A DNA stretch of 43,367 nt from positions 1-43,367 of the forward strand of contig CAMCLY010000007.1 in NCBI GenBank assembly GCA_945875805.1, in the 5' to 3' direction. The notes under the pieces are model-generated. The model saw only the letters and a program-made list of their open reading frames with translations, made no database searches and was not told where the DNA came from. This document shows positions 16,711 through 26,122 of this stretch, one piece after another; the first letter of the stretch is position 1; every line of letters starts with the position of its first letter. A program made the translations under genes and the position numbers. This DNA comes from an uncultured Myxococcales bacterium (GTDB taxonomy: Bacteria > Myxococcota_A > Bradymonadia > UBA4248).

Positions 16711-18543
16711 ATGGGACGAGGACGTCTTCTGGTTGTGTGGGCATTGGCGGTGGTCTGGCTGTGTGCCTGTGAATCCAAGCCGACCGCCGACCGCCCTTCG
16801 GGGATCAAGAATATGGCGCCTCCGCCGGTCTCAGAGACCCTGCAGGACGGACTCGACGTCGAACCGAATGACACCTTTCTTCAGGCGATAGACGTCACCA
16901 TGACCGGCGACGGCATTCAGTGGTCCGGAACCCTTGGGGTGGGGGATGTCGATGTGTGGCGGGTCAAGGCAAAGGCTGGGACTGTCGCCGACATCGTGGT
17001 CACTCCGACGGGGTCGGTCGATATCATTGCCGATTATGCGCCCACGGACACGGAATCCGAACGCCGTGTCTACGATCTCGGGGCGCGCGGGGCTTCCGAA
17101 CTCCTTCATCACATCCGGCTGACGCCCGCCGGCGGTTATCTTACCATTCGCGCGCGTAGTAACGGCAAGGATGCGTCCTCACAGCCCGAGGGCTACCGCG
17201 TGTCGATGACGCGGGTGATGTCCGAAGACGGAAGCGGGGTGATCGCCGGCGAGCCCGACGATTCGCCCGAAAATGCGCTGGTATTGACGACGCCCGGGGC
17301 CGTGGAGGCCGCCCTTTACCCCTCGGGGGATGTCGATTTTTACCGCATGGCCGTTTCTCAGCCGGTGAGTGTCGAATTCGATCTTCCCGAGGGGGCGTGT
17401 GAGGTGTCCGTCGTGCGCGGTGAGGAAGTGCTGTGGCAAAAAATCAGTCGCAAGGCGCAGAAGATGACCTCCGATGCGATCGAGGCGGGCCCGAATGTCT
17501 TTGTCCGCGTTCGCAGTCTCGAAGCGGTCGAAACGCCGTTGCCCTACCGCATGGAAGTTCTCATGGTCAATGATGCCGGGGCCGAACGCGAACCCAACGA
17601 TTCGCCGGCCCAGGCGCAGCCGCTCGTCGGGGAGTGGGCCAACCGCACATTTTCGCTGGCCTCTCCGCAGGATGTCGATGTGTTCCGACTGGCGGTCACG
17701 CCGGAGTTTGTGGCGCGCCTTCATCTCGTGTCTGATGCGCAAAATGCCGCCGGGCTTCGGCTTGAGGCGATCGATGAGCAGGGCGCGCCGCGTCCCGATG
17801 TGACGGGCGACAGCCTGCACGCGTGTGATGTGCGCGCCCTGGCGTCCGGATCGATTCTCCTCAGAGTTTCGGGGGGGCCGTCACTCACCTATCCCGTCGC
17901 CTATCGTCTGAAAGGCGATACCGAACGCGCCGACGCCGTCGAGACGGAACCCAATTCGACCCCGGAACAGGCCATGCCCCTGGAAACAGACCGCCAGGTT
18001 TTGGGACATATCTTTCCTGCCGGGGATATCGATTACTATCGCATTGACGTGGCGGCGGCCGGCGTCACGGAAGGGGTGGCGGGAAAACTGCGTCTCGACA
18101 TTGAGGGCGGGTATGTTGTGCCGCTCGTCCTCAAACTGCAGGACAGCGGCGGGTATGAGGTGTCGCAGGCGCGCAGCGCGCAGGCGTCGCGCCCCATTCA
18201 CATGGAATTTGACGCGCCGGCCGGTGGCTATGTGCTGTCGGTGGCGGCCGGCGGGGGTGGTGGGGATCGATGTGCCAAACCCTATGCGCTGCGCGCCACG
18301 TTTGAACCCAGTCAGGCGGCGAAGCCGCAGGGGCAAGCTGAGGCCCCGGCCGACGATATTCACGCCATCCTCGAGGCGGCGGGCATCGAAACCCAAAAAA
18401 CGGGTGTGCCGTCGCCGAAGCCCGCGCCCGCGGTTCAGGCAGTGCCTTCGGAAGTCGCGCCTGAACCCGATCAACCCCTGCCACCGGGAATCCCGCCCGA
18501 TGACGGGCGCGGGGATTTGATCGAGGATGAAGATGCGTTTTAG
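16711..18543 (+). CDS. lipoprotein with four PPC-like (pre-peptidase C-terminal) repeats
   Basis: 610 residues. The start at 16711 is set by AAAAAGGAGA just upstream. A lipoprotein signal ends WLCAC (Cys about 20). Four blocks each begin with an acidic EPN/EPD motif: VEPNDTFLQAIDV, GEPDDSPENALVL, REPNDSPAQAQPL and TEPNSTPEQAMPL. Each continues with a short DVDxYR-type strand (GVGDVDVWRVK, SGDVDFYRMA, PQDVDVFRLA, AGDIDYYRID). This is the bacterial PPC-like beta-sandwich, usually found next to secreted peptidases, but no peptidase domain is present. The C-terminal 70 residues are Pro- and acid-rich. Likely an outer-membrane-anchored binding or structural protein. Confidence 0.78.
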   Translation: MGRGRLLVVWALAVVWLCACESKPTADRPSGIKNMAPPPVSETLQDGLDVEPNDTFLQAIDVTMTGDGIQWSGTLGVGDVDVWRVKAKAGTVADIVVTPTGSVDIIADYAPTDTESERRVYDLGARGASELLHHIRLTPAGGYLTIRARSNGKDASSQPEGYRVSMTRVMSEDGSGVIAGEPDDSPENALVLTTPGAVEAALYPSGDVDFYRMAVSQPVSVEFDLPEGACEVSVVRGEEVLWQKISRKAQKMTSDAIEAGPNVFVRVRSLEAVETPLPYRMEVLMVNDAGAEREPNDSPAQAQPLVGEWANRTFSLASPQDVDVFRLAVTPEFVARLHLVSDAQNAAGLRLEAIDEQGAPRPDVTGDSLHACDVRALASGSILLRVSGGPSLTYPVAYRLKGDTERADAVETEPNSTPEQAMPLETDRQVLGHIFPAGDIDYYRIDVAAAGVTEGVAGKLRLDIEGGYVVPLVLKLQDSGGYEVSQARSAQASRPIHMEFDAPAGGYVLSVAAGGGGGDRCAKPYALRATFEPSQAAKPQGQAEAPADDIHAILEAAGIETQKTGVPSPKPAPAVQAVPSEVAPEPDQPLPPGIPPDDGRGDLIEDEDAF

Positions 18544-18581
18544 GACGACCCTTTGTCGTGCTTAAAAATGGAGGCGACGCG

Positions 18582-18647
18582 TATGGGCGGAGGCATCCGC
18601 CCATAGCGGAGCGCGCGGACGTATGGCGTCAGCCATAGGACGCGTCC
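18582..18647. repeat. two nested palindromes of the TAT/ATA hinge family
   Basis: TATGGGCGG (18582-18590)/CCGCCCATA (18597-18605), then TATGGC (18622-18627)/GCCATA (18632-18637). The second has a GGAC/GTCC outer pairing (18617-18620 with 18644-18647). Both have G before TAT. An AT-rich stretch without features fills 18650-18757. Confidence 0.7.
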
Positions 18648-18757
18648 AAAACCGAATAAAATAAAATACTCTGAAAATTCAAAGGAATGCGTATTAAAGT
18701 CTAGAATTATTCTTGAAAGAAGAAAGTAAAAAGCATCCTGATTTCAGACAGTTGTGC

Positions 18758-19375
18758 CTAAAAAAGTAGAAAAATTCCTATGATGGCAATGGCAGTGAAG
18801 AGGAGTGTAAAAACGATCTGAATGCGAAAAATGCGTTTAGAAACGAATATATTTCGACGGGCGGTGTATCCAAGCCATTCGGGGCAGAGGGCGAGGGGCC
18901 ATGCGTGTGCGTTTGCGCAGAGGAACATGGCGCAGGTCCAGGCGTAGAGGGCGGTGGCGGTGTAGGGGGATGGGGTACAGGCGATGAGGACGAGCCCGGA
19001 GAGCCAGAGGGCGCCGATGAGGATGAATGGGCGAAGGGGGAGGGACTTGGAGACGGGGGTCGGCTGGATGGGGGCGTGGGTGGGGATGGGACGTGCGAAG
19101 GTGAGGGCGGTGAGGAGGACGAAGAGAAAACCGGTGGGGACGGGCGGAAGGAGCCAGGCGCGTTCGGTGAGGATGAGAAGTGTCAGACAGAGGGCGGTGG
19201 CGACGAAGCGAGCGCCGAGGGCGACCCGGCGCGGGGTGATTTCGGCTAGGGAAAGGGCGAGAACAGCCAGAAAGGGCAGGGTCAAAAGGAAGCCGGAGAG
19301 GGGGAGCAGAAAGGCGGGTAGGCCGCACCCCACGGCCAGGGTGAACGCGGCAATGCGAGGAATGGCGCGGTGCAT
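18758..19375 (-). CDS. hypothetical integral membrane protein
   Basis: 205 residues with six or seven hydrophobic segments separated by short charged loops (for example PRRVALGARF and KRIFRIQ). I do not recognise the family. The ATG at 19375 lies six bases past the udk stop, so the gene is the last of a hydrolase-udk-membrane protein operon. Nothing catalytic is visible. Its location suggests a function tied to the envelope rather than to uridine salvage. Confidence 0.6.
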   Translation of the reverse strand: MHRAIPRIAAFTLAVGCGLPAFLLPLSGFLLTLPFLAVLALSLAEITPRRVALGARFVATALCLTLLILTERAWLLPPVPTGFLFVLLTALTFARPIPTHAPIQPTPVSKSLPLRPFILIGALWLSGLVLIACTPSPYTATALYAWTCAMFLCANAHAWPLALCPEWLGYTARRNIFVSKRIFRIQIVFTLLFTAIAIIGIFLLF

Positions 19376-19381
19376 CGCGCG

Positions 19382-19999
19382 TCAGTGGACAAACTGTTTG
19401 AGGCGTTCGATGATGAGATCGAGGGCGATGAGGTTGTCGCCGCCCTCGGGGATGATGACGTCGGCGTAACGTTTTGAGGGTTCGACGAACTCGAGGTGCA
19501 TGGGGCGCACGGTTTTGTAGTACTGACGGCGGATGGAGTTGAAATCTCGCCCGCGTTCGCGCATGTCGCGACGGATGCGTCGGAATACGCGGATGTCGGC
19601 ATCGGTGTCGACGAATATTTTGATGTCGAGCATTTCGCGGAGGGGTTCAAAACAGAAGAGCAGAATGCCTTCGACGACGATGACGGGGAGGGGATCGATG
19701 TGGACGGTTTCGTCGGTGAGGCGGGAGTGGGTTTTGAAGTCATAGAGGGGAACGTCGATGGGCTGGCCGTTTTTGAGGGCTTTGAGGTGTTCGACGAGGA
19801 GTTCGGATTCGAGGCTTGCGGGGTGGTCAAAATTGACTTCTTCGCGCTCCTTGAGGGGGAGAAAAGATAAGTCCCGGTAGTACCAGTCGAACTGGATGAG
19901 CGTACTTGCTTCGCCGAGTCCCTCGCGGATTTTGCGCGCGAGGGTGGTTTTTCCCGAACCTGTGCCGCCGGCGATGCCGACGATTTTTGGAATGATCAT
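19382..19999 (-). CDS. udk: uridine/cytidine kinase
   Basis: 205 residues; the start at 19999 gives MIIPKIVGIAGGTGSGKTT, with the Walker A loop at residues 10-18. Further family landmarks are FDWYYRDLS, VNFDHPASLE (base-binding), PLYDFKTHSRL, VVEGILLF (Walker B) and IRRDMRERGRD (lid arginines). The enzyme phosphorylates uridine or cytidine with ATP or GTP in pyrimidine salvage. It lies 45 bases downstream of the alpha/beta hydrolase and six bases upstream of the membrane protein, so an operon is likely. Confidence 0.93.
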   Translation of the reverse strand: MIIPKIVGIAGGTGSGKTTLARKIREGLGEASTLIQFDWYYRDLSFLPLKEREEVNFDHPASLESELLVEHLKALKNGQPIDVPLYDFKTHSRLTDETVHIDPLPVIVVEGILLFCFEPLREMLDIKIFVDTDADIRVFRRIRRDMRERGRDFNSIRRQYYKTVRPMHLEFVEPSKRYADVIIPEGGDNLIALDLIIERLKQFVH

Positions 20000-20044
20000 G
20001 TGCGTTTCCCTTATGTGATGGAAAGAATGCCTCAAAAGGCGGAA

Positions 20045-20890
20045 TCACGAATCAAAGATAGAACACGGAGCGGAGTGGATGAAATTTTGTATAATGTCGG
20101 CCAGTTCGCGAGAGTGCTCGAACTGGGGGCAGTGCCCGAAGTGTGGCGGGAAAACCCGGTGTGCGGACGCGGGGAGGTGGAGGTCGAAGTAATTGCGCAT
20201 GTCGGAGGGGAGGACGTGGTCGGAGCCGCCCCAGACAAGGCATGTGTGGGTGGTCAGGTTCTGGAGGTCCTGAGGGGAAAAGAGGAGCTGGCGCAGGGGG
20301 GCGTCATCGTTGGTGTCGAGCTCCAGGATGGACTCCATGAGCGATCGAAAGCCCCGGGTGCGCGTCGTCAAGCGCAGGTAGGGGGCCAGGAACATGTGGG
20401 TCGCCGGGGTTGGGCGCGTGAAGACGCGCCCGATGAGGTCGCGGGTCTGGACGATGGATTGAGGGCAGAAGGGGGCGATGACGTCTCGGGCAGCAGCCGC
20501 AAAAGGCGCGCCCGCCGGGGAGATGAGGACACACTGACGCACCAAGTCCGGGCATTCGAGGCAGAATTTGAGCGCGAAGGCACCGCCCAGGGAGTTTCCG
20601 ATGATCACGTTGTCGTCGTCGGGATCGAGGGTCTGGATGAGGGCATTTTTGAGAAGCCGGTAGGCTTCGATGACGTCAAACGGCGGCGTCGGGGCCGGAG
20701 ACAGGCCGTGTGCCGGCAGATCGGGCAGCACAAAACGGGATGCATGGGGCGCGAGGTGACGGGCGAGGGGAAGCCAGGAGGCGCCTGCCGCGGCGATGCC
20801 GTGGATCATGGCGTAGACGGGGGCTTTCGGGTTGAGGCCGCGGACATGGGCCACGTGGATGGCGTGGCGATGAATGTGCAGAAAATTCAT
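20045..20890 (-). CDS. alpha/beta hydrolase
   Basis: A 281-residue alpha/beta-hydrolase fold protein without a signal peptide. Visible elements are the oxyanion HGIAAAGASW, the nucleophile elbow GNSLGG (Ser near residue 100), the acid in WGGSDHVLP and the catalytic His in GHCPQFEHS. All three triad residues are present, so it should be active. Family members include esterases, haloperoxidase-like and meta-cleavage hydrolases; the substrate cannot be read from the sequence. First gene of the udk operon; the ribosome site is weak. Confidence 0.82.
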   Translation of the reverse strand: MNFLHIHRHAIHVAHVRGLNPKAPVYAMIHGIAAAGASWLPLARHLAPHASRFVLPDLPAHGLSPAPTPPFDVIEAYRLLKNALIQTLDPDDDNVIIGNSLGGAFALKFCLECPDLVRQCVLISPAGAPFAAAARDVIAPFCPQSIVQTRDLIGRVFTRPTPATHMFLAPYLRLTTRTRGFRSLMESILELDTNDDAPLRQLLFSPQDLQNLTTHTCLVWGGSDHVLPSDMRNYFDLHLPASAHRVFPPHFGHCPQFEHSRELADIIQNFIHSAPCSIFDS

Positions 20891-20920
20891 AGGAAATGGG
20901 TAAAAGACACTGCCGATGCG

Positions 20921-20953
20921 AAAAAAAAGCGCGGCAGAAAACCGCGCTTTTTA
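20921..20953 (-). terminator. intrinsic terminator of the MopE-like gene
   Basis: AAAGCGCGG (20926-20934)/CCGCGCTTT (20942-20950), flanked by an A-run on the left and a T-run on the right, so it can work in both directions. On the minus strand it follows the stop at 20968. Confidence 0.8.
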
Positions 20954-20967
20954 TAAAAAACATGGGG

Positions 20968-22299
20968 TTATTGGGCCGTGCTTGTCTGGCAGGTGAACTG
21001 ATAGACGGCCTCGTCTCCGGTGAGGGTCTGGAGGCTTCTGAGCATGCATTGATATTCCTCGCAGTCGACAAGACCGTCGCGATCGTTATCGATGTTGTCG
21101 GTGCAGAGATCTTTTTCGTTTGCCAGGATGGCGGCGCGTTCTGAGGCGCTGAGGGTGGCGAAATTGGCGGGTCTCGCGGGGGGTTCCTGGGTGAGCTTTA
21201 CGCTACAGTATTCGAGGTTTAGCGCGATGCAGTTGGGATCGGCGCAATCGGCGACGCCGTTAAAGTCGTTGTCTTTGCCGTCAGAGCAGAGTTCTGCGTT
21301 GGATTCCGGGATGGCGGTGGGGAGGTTTGGAATATCGGCGAGGTCTTCGAGAATTTTCTGGCAGTATGCCTGGACGTCGGGGTCTGAGGAATTCCGGCAG
21401 GTTGGATCGGCGCAGTCGGCGAGACCGCTACAGTCGTTGTCGATGCCGTCGGAACAGGTGGCCATGTTGTCTTCGGGGGCTCTGTAGACGCAGGAAGGTT
21501 TGGGGGTGTTGGCGCAATACTGCTGAATTTGAGGATCTGTTGAGTTTTTGCAGCTGTTGTCGTTGCAGTCGATGTAACCGTTGCAGTCGTTGTCGATGCC
21601 GTCGGAGCAGGCTTCGTAGGAAGTTTCGGTGTTGCCATCGACATAGCTTGGGCAGTTGATCAGGCGACAGTACTGGACGATGGTGGGATCTTTTGATTTT
21701 TTGCAGGAATTGTCTTCGCAGTCTTTGTAGCCGTTGCAGTCGTTATCGATGCCGTCGGTACATTTTTCAAAGGTATCTTCGGGTTCGGTTCCGGACGGGC
21801 ATTTGAGGGATTTGCAGTATTGAACGACGGCGGGATCGGAGGATTTGGAGCAACTGTAGTCGGCACAGTCGATATATCCGTTGCAGTCGTTGTCGATGCC
21901 GTCGGAACAGGCTTCCATGGTGGATTCATCGCCTTTGGCCACGCAACATGACGCGGTGGATTTGCAGGAATTGTCTTCGCAGTCGATGAAGCCGTCGCCG
22001 TCGTTGTCGAGGCCGTCGCTGCAGACATAGATGTTGTCTTCCTGATCCGGGCAAACGGTATCTCCCGGGCCCGGGACTTCGGCGGTTCCGCGAGTCTTGC
22101 AGTTGGGATCCTCGCAGTCCGTGAGGCCGTTGTTGTCGTTGTCGATGCCATCAGAACACGTCAGAATCGTGTTTTCGGCGACGCCATGCAGTTTGCCATC
22201 GGAAATCTGGACCTGCTCACTGTCAAGCCGACAGCCGGTCAGCACCGTTGCCGCGATCACGATCGTAAAAAATACACATCCCGAAAGGTTCTTTTTCAC
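20968..22299 (-). CDS. MopE-like repeat lipoprotein with eight Cys/Asp-rich repeats
   Basis: 443 residues from a GTG start at 22299 with AAGGA upstream. The signal ends VLTGC, giving a lipoprotein Cys near residue 23. Eight copies of a motif of the form C-S-D-G-I-D-N-D-x-N/D-G-x-x-D-C-x-D-x-x-C are spread at 35-65 residue intervals. They read, for example, CSDGIDNDCNGYIDCADYSC and CTDNIDNDRDGLVDCEEYQC. This is the MopE-type putative metal-binding motif common in Myxococcota secreted proteins. The Asp-rich DxDxDG-like loops suggest Ca2+ binding, with the Cys pairs forming disulfides. A conserved YCKSL-CPSG/YCRLI-NCPS spacer shows recent internal duplication of repeats three to six. Function unknown; surface location expected. 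Confidence 0.82.
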   Translation of the reverse strand: MKKNLSGCVFFTIVIAATVLTGCRLDSEQVQISDGKLHGVAENTILTCSDGIDNDNNGLTDCEDPNCKTRGTAEVPGPGDTVCPDQEDNIYVCSDGLDNDGDGFIDCEDNSCKSTASCCVAKGDESTMEACSDGIDNDCNGYIDCADYSCSKSSDPAVVQYCKSLKCPSGTEPEDTFEKCTDGIDNDCNGYKDCEDNSCKKSKDPTIVQYCRLINCPSYVDGNTETSYEACSDGIDNDCNGYIDCNDNSCKNSTDPQIQQYCANTPKPSCVYRAPEDNMATCSDGIDNDCSGLADCADPTCRNSSDPDVQAYCQKILEDLADIPNLPTAIPESNAELCSDGKDNDFNGVADCADPNCIALNLEYCSVKLTQEPPARPANFATLSASERAAILANEKDLCTDNIDNDRDGLVDCEEYQCMLRSLQTLTGDEAVYQFTCQTSTAQ

Positions 22300-22513
22300 T
22301 GGAATATCCTTGCTCAATCTGACGAAAATAACGGCGCTGTGTGTTCCCGCATGAGCCCGCGCCCAACGCGCCACCTTCTAAATCAATCCCATTCAGATTG
22401 ACAAGTTCAATTCTCTAAAAAAGCCTTTATCAGGAAATCCGCGCCACACCTCGGAATGCGGCGTTCATCGGCCTGTTACAGGTAGGTCGATGTGTGTTCA
22501 GATGGCGCGAATC

Positions 22514-23899
22514 TCAGCGCGACACTTTGGGTAACGACACGCTTGACCACGAAATCTGCGTCTTTTCGTTCAAATTTTCGCACGATTCACACGCGTCAAG
22601 GCGAATCTGATACTGACGCGTTTTGTCGTCCTTGCTCACCGGCACGAGTGCTTGGATATGGCATATCTCGCTCGCCAGTTGGTCAAGCCGGGCCAGGATG
22701 TCCAAATCTTTATGGCGGGAGGCCTCGCTTTCGCGAAAGCGTTTTTCCAGACTGTCGGAGTCGTGATTCCACGTCTTTTCGCGCAACGTCGACACGAACA
22801 AATCGATGAGGCCAGGTTCGTGGCAATAAAATGCGATCTGGCTTTTGCCCTGATCGTTGGACACCGAAAGAATGCGAAGATCACCGGCGTTGCGCGTCAG
22901 ATGCGCGATGAGTGCTTCGAGCGCCATCTGTTCGTCGTCGCTTATCGTTCCTTTAAAATAAATACGCAGGTTGCACTCGCCTTTTCTCAGAAACGACTGG
23001 ACGTCGCGGGGGAGGGCTTCAAAATCGAGGATCATGGCGCCGTGCTGCTGCCATTCACGCAACAGCTCGCGGCTCCAGTTGGAACGCGTGTACGTCTGAC
23101 TCGTCAGACGTACCGAGGAAAGGCGCGCGGAGACCATCTCGTTGGGCAGAAGGGCACCGGAGAGCGTCGCAAAATAAAAATCAGCCCCGGTGAGAACCGC
23201 CTCATCGAGGTTGGAAAAACTCATATTGGCACCGCGCATCGAGGCGCCCGTCAGGTTCGCCTGTTCCAGATCCGCCGCTTCAAGGTTGCACCAACACAGC
23301 TGTGCCCAGTTCAGACGGGCATCGCTCAGATTCGCCCACGAACAGTTCGCCCCGGTCAGGTTGGCATTCATCAGCGCCGAACCGGACATATCGACGCATT
23401 CCAAGTTCGCCGATTCCATCTGCGCCGCCGTCGCGTTGACCCCGCTCATCATGGCACCAAGACAGTCGGCGTCATTCAGACGGGCGCGTATCATCAGCGC
23501 CTTCGTCAGATTGACCGCCCGGGCATGCGTTCGCCGCAAATCCGCGCCCACCAGGTCCGCATCCGGCATCGTCGCCCACGAAATGTCACTCTCCAGAAGA
23601 ATCGCCCGCGAAAGCGTCGCCCGCGTGAAATCACATCGCGAAAATTTGCCCCCGCGAAGATTCGCATTCGTCAGATCCGCGCCCACAAAACTCGAACCCT
23701 CAAAATCTGCCCCCGACAAATCACAGTCGCGCAGATTCTGCCCGTCCAGATTCCAGTCGCGAAATTCGCGACCGCCTGCGGCATACGTCGCAAGAAGGCT
23801 TTCGCGCCCGCTCCGCTGTATCGTTCGTTCTATGCGTTCCATATCGTTTGACCAGGCTCCATGGTTGCCTGCGATGGCTTCTAGGCTTGCGTTCGTCAT
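22514..23899 (-). CDS. pentapeptide-repeat protein
   Basis: 461 residues. Residues 45-265 are an almost unbroken run of A(D/N)Lxx pentapeptides (LSGADFEGSSFVGADLTNAN onward), about 40 units, predicting a right-handed quadrilateral beta-helix. The C-terminal 190 residues are different: a mixed helix/strand region with REWQQHGAMILDFEALPRD and a Cys-containing end. I do not recognise that part. No signal peptide is present. Some pentapeptide proteins mimic DNA and protect gyrase, but most have no known role. Separate from its neighbours by about 200-300 bases on each side. Confidence 0.82.
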   Translation of the reverse strand: MTNASLEAIAGNHGAWSNDMERIERTIQRSGRESLLATYAAGGREFRDWNLDGQNLRDCDLSGADFEGSSFVGADLTNANLRGGKFSRCDFTRATLSRAILLESDISWATMPDADLVGADLRRTHARAVNLTKALMIRARLNDADCLGAMMSGVNATAAQMESANLECVDMSGSALMNANLTGANCSWANLSDARLNWAQLCWCNLEAADLEQANLTGASMRGANMSFSNLDEAVLTGADFYFATLSGALLPNEMVSARLSSVRLTSQTYTRSNWSRELLREWQQHGAMILDFEALPRDVQSFLRKGECNLRIYFKGTISDDEQMALEALIAHLTRNAGDLRILSVSNDQGKSQIAFYCHEPGLIDLFVSTLREKTWNHDSDSLEKRFRESEASRHKDLDILARLDQLASEICHIQALVPVSKDDKTRQYQIRLDACESCENLNEKTQISWSSVSLPKVSR

Positions 23900-24201
23900 G
23901 ATGTCTTTTGTTTGAAACCCCTCAGTCCGCTCCGCATGAATGAGCCCATCGCCTGTGATGGAAATGGGTCACTCGCCTCCGCATCCATGAGGAATACCTG
24001 TCGTGCAAAAATGGAGATCTCACTACCACATGCACCTACATCTAACAGTATAGCGCATCATATCCTACGTTTTCAAGGCTTGTTTTGCTTTTTAGCCGAC
24101 GTTGAATTAAACCCGCAACCCTTGTAAAACCCCGCACTTGCCCTGGCCTCCCGGACGACAGATGCGTCGTAAAGGGGCAGGCCCCCTTGGATGGAGATGG
24201 T
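23900..24201. other. 302-base intergenic gap without supported gene
   Basis: The only structures are small: an ACGAC/GTCGT pair near 24158-24173 and an AAGGGG/CCCCTT hairpin at about 24173-24189, just before the next start. The gap separates two divergently oriented genes, so it should hold both promoters. I see no convincing boxes. Confidence 0.4.
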
Positions 24202-24675
24202 ATGTCACGTGTTGTTCAGGCTCTGAGCCATGTTCCGCGCATAATAAAAAGAGGGGCATCGGTCGTCTCTCATCCCGCCCGCCCGCGTGTCTTCCAGCCC
24301 ATGCCCGCCCGCGCGGCGGCTCGCGCATGGATGCTCTTATCCGTGTTTCTGCTGTCGCTTGGAATCCCGGCATGCCATGGCGAGGAGGTGAGACCGCAAT
24401 CGTTTTTTGAAACGGCCGAAAATGCGTACCGGGTGGGGGACTATGAAACGGCGCACCAATACTACAGCCTCTTCCTTCGTCAGGCGCCAGATCCTCAGCT
24501 CGCCCGACTGGCCGAGCGCCGAATGCTCTCCATCGAGCGCGAAATCGAATGCGTCCTTGGCCAAAAATCCGGCCCCCGCCCCGTGTATGTCCACCGGGAC
24601 GAGACGCCCGGAAACGCGCCCGTCCAGCATCCGCGCGTCCTCAATCAGAACAGCCGCGTGCGCTTGCCCCAGTGA
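24202..24675 (+). CDS. small exported protein with one TPR-like helix pair
   Basis: 157 residues from the ATG at 24202. A later ATG at 24301 would give a more compact signal peptide (MPARAAARAWMLLSVFLLSL), but it has no ribosome site. After the hydrophobic segment (ending IPACHGEE) comes FFETAENAYRVGDYETAHQY, a typical tetratricopeptide helix, and the protein ends in a Pro-rich tail. It is followed after 34 bases by the membrane-protein gene on the same strand, suggesting a two-gene unit. Function unknown. Confidence 0.55.
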   Translation: MSRVVQALSHVPRIIKRGASVVSHPARPRVFQPMPARAAARAWMLLSVFLLSLGIPACHGEEVRPQSFFETAENAYRVGDYETAHQYYSLFLRQAPDPQLARLAERRMLSIEREIECVLGQKSGPRPVYVHRDETPGNAPVQHPRVLNQNSRVRLPQ

Positions 24676-24709
24676 TTGAACGCGATATTCCGAACGCCCC
24701 ACGTTTTAC

Positions 24710-26035
24710 ATGTCGAGAGTGTCCATGCCCATGAAGTCCGAATTTCCCAGCCTCAGGAAGTATCTCCGCCGTCCCGTCCCGCGCCGTCTGCTCGCATGTT
24801 TCCTGCTCGGCCTGCCCGTTCTGGCCCTCCTTTCCCTGTGCCTGGGCTCGGGCGATCTCGGACTGACTCCGGAACATCCCGGCGGCACCCCCCTGGAAAT
24901 CGCGTTCTGGCTCTCCTCGTTTGGCGCCGCCGTCGTGGCCTTTGCCATGGTGGAGATTCTGTTTCGCGGTGAGGACGTGCAAGTGCTGGCCACCCTGCCC
25001 GTGCCGACGCGAGTCATGCGCGCATGGCTGATGCGCCGGATATGGAAATTCGTGGGCCTGTCGACGATTCTTTATGCCGCATGCTGGGTCGTTCACATCC
25101 CCCGCGCGCCCGCCGTCATGACCCTGTGCATCGCCCTGTGGCCCATGAGTCTGATTCTGTGCGCCGAAGTCGCTTCCGCATCCATTCTATATACCGGTGA
25201 CAAATCTGCCCGCGATCCCCATCCCTCGCCCCTCTCTGCCATGGCGTTCAGCACCGCGCCGGCCATTGCCCTTGCCGTTTCGCTCCTGGGCATACTCCTC
25301 CTCAAGCTCCTCGCCGAAGCCCTGCTCAAACCCGGCTTCTTCCACGCCGCCCTCACCGCCACGGCCATCCTGGGCGCCCTGATGGCCATCTGCGGACTCT
25401 ACGCGCGCCATCTCTTCCTCCGTCGGTATTATGGCATTCTGGCCGGGTTTCTCGATGCCGATCGCGTCGTCATCAACGCGGAGTACGACTTTCTCGACGA
25501 CCGCCTCTCCAGACGCCTTCGCTCCGCAAGCCCCGTACAGGCCCTGAGATTCGCGATGGCCGAGCAGTTCCGCCGTCGTCATGCCCTTTCGACGGTGCTC
25601 CTCGTCACCCTGATCCTCGTCCTCTGCCTCGTCACCCTCAGCACCGCGCCCGAAAATCGCCTTTTCTCCTTTGCATGCCTCGCGATGGTGCCGCTCTTCC
25701 TCTTTTTCAAACCCTGGACGGCCATGCAGCATTCCGACTTCACCGATGCCCTGGCCGGGCTTCCCGTCTCACCGGCGATCGTCCGCCGCGCCTCCGTCCG
25801 TGCATGTTTTGACCTCGTCCGTCTCCCCCTCGCCGGCATTGCCCTCTGCGTCGCCGTGACCGACATCCTTGCCTTTTCGATCCTCAAAACCGCGCTCGAC
25901 GTCGCCGTGATCCTGGCTTCGGGACTGACCGCCACGGCCATTCTGTCCGTCCTGGCCTCCTCACATCCAAAGACCGCCACGGTCGTCAATTATCTCTTTG
26001 CAGTCTCTGCGGCCATCCTTGCATTCATTCTATAA
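24710..26035 (+). CDS. polytopic membrane protein, ABC-2-permease-like
   Basis: 441 residues with about ten hydrophobic helices. The topology (an early helix pair, a cytoplasmic middle around RRLRSASPVQALRFAMAEQF, then a second helical block) and the LATLPVPTRVMRAWLM and ALAGLPVSPAIVRRA segments resemble ABC-2-type exporter permeases. In these, an LxxLPxS/T pattern recurs twice. No ATPase gene is adjacent, so the transporter assignment is tentative. Several close ATGs (24710, 24725, 24731) are possible starts. The hairpin at 26089 with a T-run terminates it. Confidence 0.6.
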   Translation: MSRVSMPMKSEFPSLRKYLRRPVPRRLLACFLLGLPVLALLSLCLGSGDLGLTPEHPGGTPLEIAFWLSSFGAAVVAFAMVEILFRGEDVQVLATLPVPTRVMRAWLMRRIWKFVGLSTILYAACWVVHIPRAPAVMTLCIALWPMSLILCAEVASASILYTGDKSARDPHPSPLSAMAFSTAPAIALAVSLLGILLLKLLAEALLKPGFFHAALTATAILGALMAICGLYARHLFLRRYYGILAGFLDADRVVINAEYDFLDDRLSRRLRSASPVQALRFAMAEQFRRRHALSTVLLVTLILVLCLVTLSTAPENRLFSFACLAMVPLFLFFKPWTAMQHSDFTDALAGLPVSPAIVRRASVRACFDLVRLPLAGIALCVAVTDILAFSILKTALDVAVILASGLTATAILSVLASSHPKTATVVNYLFAVSAAILAFIL

Positions 26036-26056
26036 AAAGACGTCTTCCGTGGCGCC

Positions 26057-26122
26057 GGCTGTCCGCCTGTGGCGGATACGCCTTGCGCGCGTCGCTATCC
26101 GCCACAGGCGGATACGCGACGC
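26057..26122. repeat. two nested palindromes of the TAT/ATA hinge family
   Basis: First copy: GGC, TGTCCGCC (26060-26067, one change from TATCCGCC), TGT, GGCGGATA, C, GCC. Second copy: GCGTCGC (26089-26095), TATCCGCC (26096-26103), ACA, GGCGGATA (26107-26114), an unpaired C, GCGACGC (26116-26122). Both have the C-after-ATA polarity. Confidence 0.8.
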
